A program made the position numbers and the translations under genes. The notes beneath the pieces were generated by a model. The model was not told the origin of the DNA. It made no database searches and saw only the letters and a program-made list of their open reading frames with translations. Positions 12,283 to 16,413 of a stretch of 16,413 nucleotides of DNA are shown here, piece after piece; positions within the stretch are counted from its first letter, which is position 1, and every line of letters begins with the position of its first letter. The stretch comes from Candidatus Falkowiibacteriota bacterium (lineage in GTDB: Bacteria; Patescibacteriota; Patescibacteriia; UBA2591; JABMQE01): contig JABMQE010000136.1 in NCBI GenBank assembly GCA_013203415.1, forward strand, positions 1-16,413, written 5' to 3'.

Positions 12283-13731
12283 ATGAACAAATATTATCTA
12301 ACAACCGCAATCCCATATGTTAACGCCGCTCCCCACATCGGCTTTGCTTTAGAATTGATTCAGGCAGATGTTTTAGCCCGTTATCATCGCCAAAAAAAAG
12401 ACAACACATACTTCCTAACCGGTGCCGATGAAAACAGTTTAAAAAATGTCCGCGCTGCAGAAAAAGAAAAAATAGAAACCCAACAGCTAGTCGACCGCAA
12501 TACCCAAAAATTTATAGACCTAACTCGCGCCCTAGCCATCTCTAATGATGATTTTATAAGAACAACAGAAGAAAAGCATTTTGCTTCCGCCCAAAAACTT
12601 TGGCAAGCTTGCAAAAAAGAGGATATTTATAAAAAGAAATACAAAGGCCTCTACTGCGTTGGCTGCGAAACTTTTTATAAAGAAAAAGATTTAGTAAAAG
12701 GTAAATGTCCGGAACATGGAACAAAACCAGAGCAAGTAGAAGAAGAAAATTATTTTTTTAAACTTTCCAAATATCAAGACAAGCTTAAAAAACTTATAGA
12801 ATCAGACAAGTACGAAGTTATCCCAAAAACCAAAAAAAACGAAGTCCTAAGTTTTATAAACCAAGGCCTTGAGGATTTTTCCATCTCGCGTTCAAAAGAA
12901 CGCGCCAAAAACTGGGGCATTCCTGTGCCAGGAGACGACTCCCAAATTATCTATGTTTGGTTCGATGCCTTAGTCAATTATTTGTCAGCCCTCGACTACG
13001 ACAAAGACGGCGAAAAGTTTAATAGTTTTTGGCCCGCAGATTTACATGTGATAGGCAAGGGGATAATCCGTTTTCATGCCGTCTACTGGCCTGCCATGCT
13101 CTTATCTGCCGGCCTGCCCCTGCCAAAAAAACTTTTTGTTCATGGTTATGTAAATATTGGCGGTCAAAAAATTTCCAAGTCCAAAGGCCCTAAAATTGAC
13201 CCCTTCGAACTGGTCAACGATTATGGCGCCGATGCTGTCCGCTATTTTCTGCTTCGCGAAATCCCATCTCATGGCGACGGCGATTTTACTTTAGAAAAAT
13301 TCAAAACCCGTTATAATGCCGATCTCGCCAACGGCCTTGGCAACTTAGTTAGCCGCGTTTCCAATTTATGCGAAAAAAATAATCTCGAATATCCCGATTT
13401 ATCGGGACCCGCCGCAGGCGGGCTTAGGGTAAAGTCAGATGATTTTAATAAGCAAATCGATAAATTTTTTGCCGAACTTAAATTTGACGAAATCCTAAAA
13501 TTTGTCTGGCAAAAAATTGCAGGAGCCGATGCGTACATTAATCAAGAAAAACCTTGGGAAGTAAAAGATAAAGTAAAGCTAAAAAAAATTCTAACCCCTC
13601 TTGTTAAAGATATCCAAAAAATCGCTCGCGCCCTCCTCCCATTTACTCCCATCTCCGCCGAAAAAATCATCTCCCAATTTTCTCAACCAGAAATAAAAAA
13701 AGGCGACTCTCTGTTTCCAAGAATTAAATAA
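12283..13731 (+). CDS. metG: Methionyl-tRNA synthetase
   Basis: A 482-residue class I synthetase that charges tRNA-Met. The HIGH-type signature is PHIGF (17-21) and the KMSKS-type loop is KISKS (296-300). Between them lie FLTGADEN, the zinc-knuckle region YCVGCETFYKEKDLVKGKCPEHG and VWFDALVNYLSALDY. The C-terminal helical anticodon domain includes YNADLANGLGNLVSRV and NQEKPWEVKD. There is no C-terminal EMAP/Trbp-type tRNA-binding domain, which fits the short bacterial form. Residues about 371-380 (LSGPAAGG) are encoded by two back-to-back palindromes, an apparent in-frame insertion. The repeat array of the GxxExxY cassette ends just before the ATG, so the native upstream region has been displaced or replaced. 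Confidence 0.97.
   Translation: MNKYYLTTAIPYVNAAPHIGFALELIQADVLARYHRQKKDNTYFLTGADENSLKNVRAAEKEKIETQQLVDRNTQKFIDLTRALAISNDDFIRTTEEKHFASAQKLWQACKKEDIYKKKYKGLYCVGCETFYKEKDLVKGKCPEHGTKPEQVEEENYFFKLSKYQDKLKKLIESDKYEVIPKTKKNEVLSFINQGLEDFSISRSKERAKNWGIPVPGDDSQIIYVWFDALVNYLSALDYDKDGEKFNSFWPADLHVIGKGIIRFHAVYWPAMLLSAGLPLPKKLFVHGYVNIGGQKISKSKGPKIDPFELVNDYGADAVRYFLLREIPSHGDGDFTLEKFKTRYNADLANGLGNLVSRVSNLCEKNNLEYPDLSGPAAGGLRVKSDDFNKQIDKFFAELKFDEILKFVWQKIAGADAYINQEKPWEVKDKVKLKKILTPLVKDIQKIARALLPFTPISAEKIISQFSQPEIKKGDSLFPRIK
13393..13422 (+). repeat. Two adjacent perfect palindromes inside metG
   Basis: CCCGAT-TT-ATCGGG (13393-13406) followed, one base later, by CCCGCC-GCA-GGCGGG (13408-13422). They are in frame and GC-rich against an AT-rich gene. 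They lie in the linker after the NLVSRVSNLCEKNN helix, where an insertion would be tolerated. Confidence 0.75.
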
Positions 13732-13753
13732 ATAAAAATTAAAAATTAATAAT

Positions 13754-14257
13754 ATGAACATCCTAGACATCATCTTAATCGTCCTTTTATTCCTTTTTAG
13801 CTGGATGGGTTTTTGGCGGGGGATTATAAAAAGCATAAGCGGATTTTTAGGCCTTATTGTCGGCATTATTTTTGCTGGTATTTTTTATGTTGATGTAGTT
13901 GCTTGGGCCGGCGAATATATTCCCTTGTCCGAAAAAGTGTTAAACGTAGTTGCCTTTCTTGTGATTTTAGTCCTTGCGGCCAGAATAGTTGATTTTATTC
14001 TAAATAAAGTTTTTGCGTTTATTTCCATTCTTCCTTTTGTAAAAACTATTAACCGTCTGGCTGGCGGTGCTTTCGGTCTTATTCAGGGGATTATTGTTTT
14101 GGGGCTTGCTGTTTTTATCTATTCAAAGTTTCCTTTTTGGGAAGTCCTCGATTCCCAGATGATAGATTCCCAAGTTGCCCCCGCCCTCCTCTTTTTGGTT
14201 AAATTTGCCATCACTTTATTACCCGATGCCCTAAAAGAAATCGAAGGACTAATATAG
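13754..14257 (+). CDS. CvpA family membrane protein
   Basis: A 167-residue protein with four predicted TM segments: about 4-20, 27-51, 62-85 and 105-125. CvpA-family features include the N-terminal LDIILIVLLFLFSWMGFWRG, the Gly-rich second TM GFLGLIVGIIFAG, and NRLAGGAFGLIQGIIVLG. Members are inner-membrane proteins; CvpA was named for colicin V production, and the family's general role in envelope maintenance is poorly defined. It starts 22 bp after metG with no visible ribosome binding site. Confidence 0.85.
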   Translation: MNILDIILIVLLFLFSWMGFWRGIIKSISGFLGLIVGIIFAGIFYVDVVAWAGEYIPLSEKVLNVVAFLVILVLAARIVDFILNKVFAFISILPFVKTINRLAGGAFGLIQGIIVLGLAVFIYSKFPFWEVLDSQMIDSQVAPALLFLVKFAITLLPDALKEIEGLI

Positions 14258-14397
14258 TTTGTTAATTTATTACACTCGCTCGTCGCCCTGCTGGGGGCTC
14301 CTCGCTCGTTTTTATTAATTTATTAATTTATTTTCCTGTTTTAATAAATCAATAAACTAATAAATCAATAAAGTGAGGCCAAAGGCCGAACAAATAA
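14258..14397 (+). repeat. Intergenic repeat region with inverted octamer arrays
   Basis: The 140-bp gap before tatD is almost entirely repeat. A TTTATTAA array (14311-14332) faces its inverted complement, a run of TTAATAAA, TCAATAAA, CTAATAAA and TCAATAAA (14341-14372), across TTTCCTGTT. Before them are two copies of CTCGCTCGT (14274-14282 and 14301-14309) around GCCC...GGGC. The phrase ATTTTCCTGTT plus octamers also occurs at 1073-1140. No gene is seen here. Confidence 0.7.
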
Positions 14398-15246
14398 ATG
14401 CTAATCGACGCCCACGCTCACCTCAACTTCCATGCCTACAAAAAAGACAGAGAAGAGGTGATTAAGCGTTGCCAAAACATGAAAGTAATAAATATCGGCT
14501 CGCAATTTCCTACGAGCCGTTTGGCTTTAGAATTGGCGAAAAAAAACCAGAACATGTACGCCTCTGTCGGCCTTCATCCGGTTCATGTCTTAGAGCAGGA
14601 AAGAGATAAAAACGAGATAAAAGAAAAAATAGATATGAGTGATGATGAACAACTTGCTGGTATTCGCGAATTACTTAAGTCAGACAAAGATAATAGCATC
14701 GTCGCCATCGGTGAAACTGGTTTGGATTATTTCCATATTAAAACCGATAAACATTCTGCCGAAGAAATAAAACAAGCCCAAAAAGATATTTTTATTAAGC
14801 ACATAGAGCTCGCCCAAGAATTCAAAAAACCCCTAATGCTCCACTGCCGCGATTCAAAGGAAAGCTCATGGGAGGCTTACCAAGAACTGTTGTCAATTGT
14901 TAATAGTCAATTGTCAATTGTCAAAAGTGGTATGATCCATTGCTTCTCCTCAAGCGTTGAAATTGCCCAGCGCTTTGTCAGTCTGGGCTTCTCCATTGGA
15001 ATAACAGGTATAGTCACCTTCCCCAACGCTGGCGAGTTGGTCAATGTGGTTAAAGAGACGCCACTCGACCGTCTTCTCACTGAAACCGATTGCCCATACT
15101 TAGCGCCCCAACCAGTCCGCGGTGAGCGCAACGAACCGCCTTATGTCGAACATGTGGCCAAAAAGATTGCGGAAATAAAGGGGATAAGTTATGATGATGT
15201 AATTACGGCCGTAGAAACAAACGCTAAAAAATTATTTAATATATAA
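14398..15246 (+). CDS. tatD: TatD family metal-dependent hydrolase (DNase)
   Basis: A 282-residue TIM-barrel hydrolase of the amidohydrolase superfamily. Metal ligands are all visible: His6 and His8 (DAHAH), Glu106 (GETGLDY), His149 (LHCRDS), His181 (IHCFSS) and Asp231 (TETDCPYLAP). TatD proteins are 3'-5' exonucleases or DNases involved in DNA repair and fragmentation. Between His149 and His181, residues about 165-175 (LLSIVNSQLSIVK) are encoded by a tandem heptamer array, which lengthens a loop without touching catalytic residues. The start follows a repeat region and has no ribosome binding site. The stop abuts the left inverted repeat of the four-helix-bundle cassette. Confidence 0.96.
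   Translation: MLIDAHAHLNFHAYKKDREEVIKRCQNMKVINIGSQFPTSRLALELAKKNQNMYASVGLHPVHVLEQERDKNEIKEKIDMSDDEQLAGIRELLKSDKDNSIVAIGETGLDYFHIKTDKHSAEEIKQAQKDIFIKHIELAQEFKKPLMLHCRDSKESSWEAYQELLSIVNSQLSIVKSGMIHCFSSSVEIAQRFVSLGFSIGITGIVTFPNAGELVNVVKETPLDRLLTETDCPYLAPQPVRGERNEPPYVEHVAKKIAEIKGISYDDVITAVETNAKKLFNI
14890..14925 (+). repeat. Five-copy heptamer array inside tatD
   Basis: Units TTGTCAA, TTGTTAA, TAGTCAA, TTGTCAA and TTGTCAA in perfect 7-nt register, in frame. The 13-mer TGTCAATTGTCAA also occurs in the M16 gene insert near 8685-8697. Confidence 0.85.
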
Positions 15247-15280
15247 GTAACTCGTAACTCGGAAACTCGTAACTCGTCGT
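15247..15280 (+). repeat. Left inverted repeat of four-helix-bundle cassette
   Basis: GTAACTC, GTAACTC, GGAAACTC, GTAACTC, GTCGT. Against the reverse complement of 15659-15696 it matches throughout, apart from one substitution and small single-base gaps. It starts on the base after the tatD stop codon. Confidence 0.88.
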
Positions 15281-15284
15281 CTAT

Positions 15285-15644
15285 ATGATAAAAAATTTCT
15301 ATGATTTAGACGCCTGGCAAAAAGCAAGACGGTTTAGCTCGGCAATTTACAAAATAACCAAGAATTTTCCAAAAGAAGAATTATTTGGTGTAACAAGTCA
15401 ACTCCGTCGAGCAGCTACATCAATTTGTGCTAATATTTCGGAAGGCTTTGGAAGATATCATTACAAAGATAAAACAAGATTTTATTACCAGGCTAGGGGG
15501 TCGGCACAGGAGGTACAGTGTTTTTTGATGATTTCATTAGATTTAGAATATATAGCAAGGGAAGAATATATTAAATTATTTAAAGAAAGTATAGATTTAA
15601 CAAAGGTAATTAATGGCTTAATAAGAAGTACAAAAGGTAATTAA
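15285..15644 (+). CDS. Four-helix-bundle protein (S23 / 23S rRNA IVS-encoded type)
   Basis: A 119-residue helical protein of the S23/four-helix-bundle family, known from ORFs inside intervening sequences of 23S rRNA and related to bAvd-type accessory proteins of diversity-generating retroelements. Family hallmarks are the opening FYDLDAWQKARRFSSAIYKIT, then FPKEELFGVTSQLRRAATSICANISEGFGR, and RFYYQARGSAQEVQCFLMISLDLEYI. The biochemical role is unknown. Here it is not inside rRNA but sits between tatD and rmuC, bracketed by a 34-38-bp inverted repeat. No promoter or Shine-Dalgarno sequence is visible, so expression probably depends on read-through from tatD. Confidence 0.93.
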   Translation: MIKNFYDLDAWQKARRFSSAIYKITKNFPKEELFGVTSQLRRAATSICANISEGFGRYHYKDKTRFYYQARGSAQEVQCFLMISLDLEYIAREEYIKLFKESIDLTKVINGLIRSTKGN

Positions 15645-15658
15645 CTCTAGTTATACAA

Positions 15659-15696
15659 ACGACGAGTTTACGAGTCTCCGAGTTACGAGTTTACGA
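15659..15696 (+). repeat. Right inverted repeat of four-helix-bundle cassette
   Basis: ACGACGAG, TTTACGAG, TCTCCGAG, TTACGAG, TTTACGA. It is the inverted partner of 15247-15280. Together they define a unit of about 450 bp with the single gene inside. Confidence 0.88.
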
Positions 15697-15720
15697 ATCC
15701 ATCAATCAATACAAAAAACA

Positions 15721-16413
15721 TGGACATCCAATTTGCCATCACCATTCTAGTCATCGTAGCCAGCTTCGCCGCTGTTCTTTGGTTTGTCCATAATCGAGAT
15801 AAGAAGCATGATGAAAAAAAGAAAGACGACAAATCTCTCCTCATGCTCCAAAACCAGCTAAACGAACTAAATCGCACCTTAGATTCCAAACTCGGTGAGT
15901 CCACCAAAGTTATCCAAGAGCAATTTTCGCATTCAACCAAAATCATTCAAGGCATTTCCGGCCAGAGCCAGCGCATAGTTTCCGAAGTCGCCCAAAAATT
16001 AACAAAATTAGACGATACTAATAAGCAAGTCATCGGATTTGCTAGCCAGCTCCAAAGCTTGGAAAACATTTTAAAAAATCCCAAACAACGCGGGATTCTT
16101 GGTGAATATTATTTAGAAACTGTTTTAAAAAATGTCTTAGCCCCCGGCCAGTTCCAAATGCAATACAAGTTTAAAGATGGCGAGACAGTTGATGCCATAG
16201 TCCATACCAAAGAGGGGATAATCCCCATCGACTCTAAATTCTCGCTCGAAAATTATAATAAAATAGTTGAGGAAAAAGACGAAACCCATCGTCAAATTCT
16301 AGAACGCCAATTTAAAAACGATTTAAAACTTAGAATAGACGAAACCAGCAAATATATAAGACCCAACGAAGGCACAACCGACTTTGCTTTTATGTTTATC
16401 CCAAGTGAAGGCA
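15721..16413 (+). CDS. rmuC: RmuC family DNA recombination protein, 3' truncated by window edge
   Basis: 231 codons are open to the window end. Residues about 4-23 form an N-terminal TM anchor (FAITILVIVASFAAVLWFV). A charged coiled-coil stretch follows (about 25-115, KKHDEKKKDD, LLMLQNQLNELNRTL). The RmuC core domain then begins at KQRGILGEYYLETVLKNVL and continues VDAIVHTKEGIIPIDSKFSLENY. The IDSKF segment is the family signature, with a restriction-endonuclease-like fold. RmuC limits recombination at inverted repeats in E. coli; the mechanism is not settled. The start ATG lies 24 bp after the right inverted repeat of the preceding cassette. The C-terminal end is outside the window. Confidence 0.92.

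Noticed and set aside
15683..15946. An 87-codon minus-strand ORF
   Set aside because: It is antisense to the start of the rmuC gene, whose + frame shows a TM anchor, coiled coil and RmuC core.

Overview
The window looks like a bacterial chromosome segment from the Candidate Phyla Radiation (Patescibacteria, probably Parcubacteria-like). This is inferred from three things: compact single-strand gene order, small housekeeping proteins, and small accessory families common in that group (four-helix-bundle/S23, GxxExxY, pseudopilins with minimal leaders). TGA is read as stop (rsmI ends on TGA), so the standard bacterial code applies. Every protein gene I can support lies on the + strand. No rRNA operon, CRISPR array or transposase gene is visible.

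Layout. 1-1067: the 3' part of tgt. 1143-1951: two overlapping membrane-protein genes, the second a VTT/DedA-like protein. 1957-5950: a tandem array of four complete, divergent sigma-70 family genes. Each has a strong GGAGGTGA-type ribosome binding site or close variant and its own terminator, and the terminators are clearly related to one another. A perfect 22-bp palindrome and a TATAAT box precede the first gene. 6006-7758: glycyl-tRNA synthetase and a Nudix hydrolase. 7759-8016: a gene-free stretch that appears to encode two small minus-strand RNAs. Each has a good promoter, and they share a long stretch of mutual complementarity. 8017-12175: an M16 metallopeptidase, AI-2E/PerM-like permease, pseudopilin, rsmI and a GxxExxY protein. 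12283-15246: metG, a CvpA-like protein and tatD. 15285-15644: a four-helix-bundle (S23/IVS-type) protein. 15721-end: the 5' part of an rmuC-like gene.

The most unusual content is of three kinds. First, the four-sigma array: the region 4 recognition helix is conserved among the paralogs, while the -10-reading parts (regions 2.4 and 3.0) differ from gene to gene, and the intergenic spacers repeat a terminator plus extended -10 module. Second, the two complementary minus-strand RNAs in the tRNA-like intergenic region. Third, a layer of small repeats. Two accessory genes (GxxExxY and four-helix bundle) are each bracketed by inverted arrays of short repeats, like cargo of small non-autonomous elements. 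In addition, tgt, the M16 peptidase, rsmI, metG and tatD carry in-frame palindromes or 7-8-nt tandem arrays inside their coding sequence. The Tgt protein also appears to have lost all four ligands of its family zinc site.

All calls come from reading the sequence and from remembered family motifs; no database search was run.
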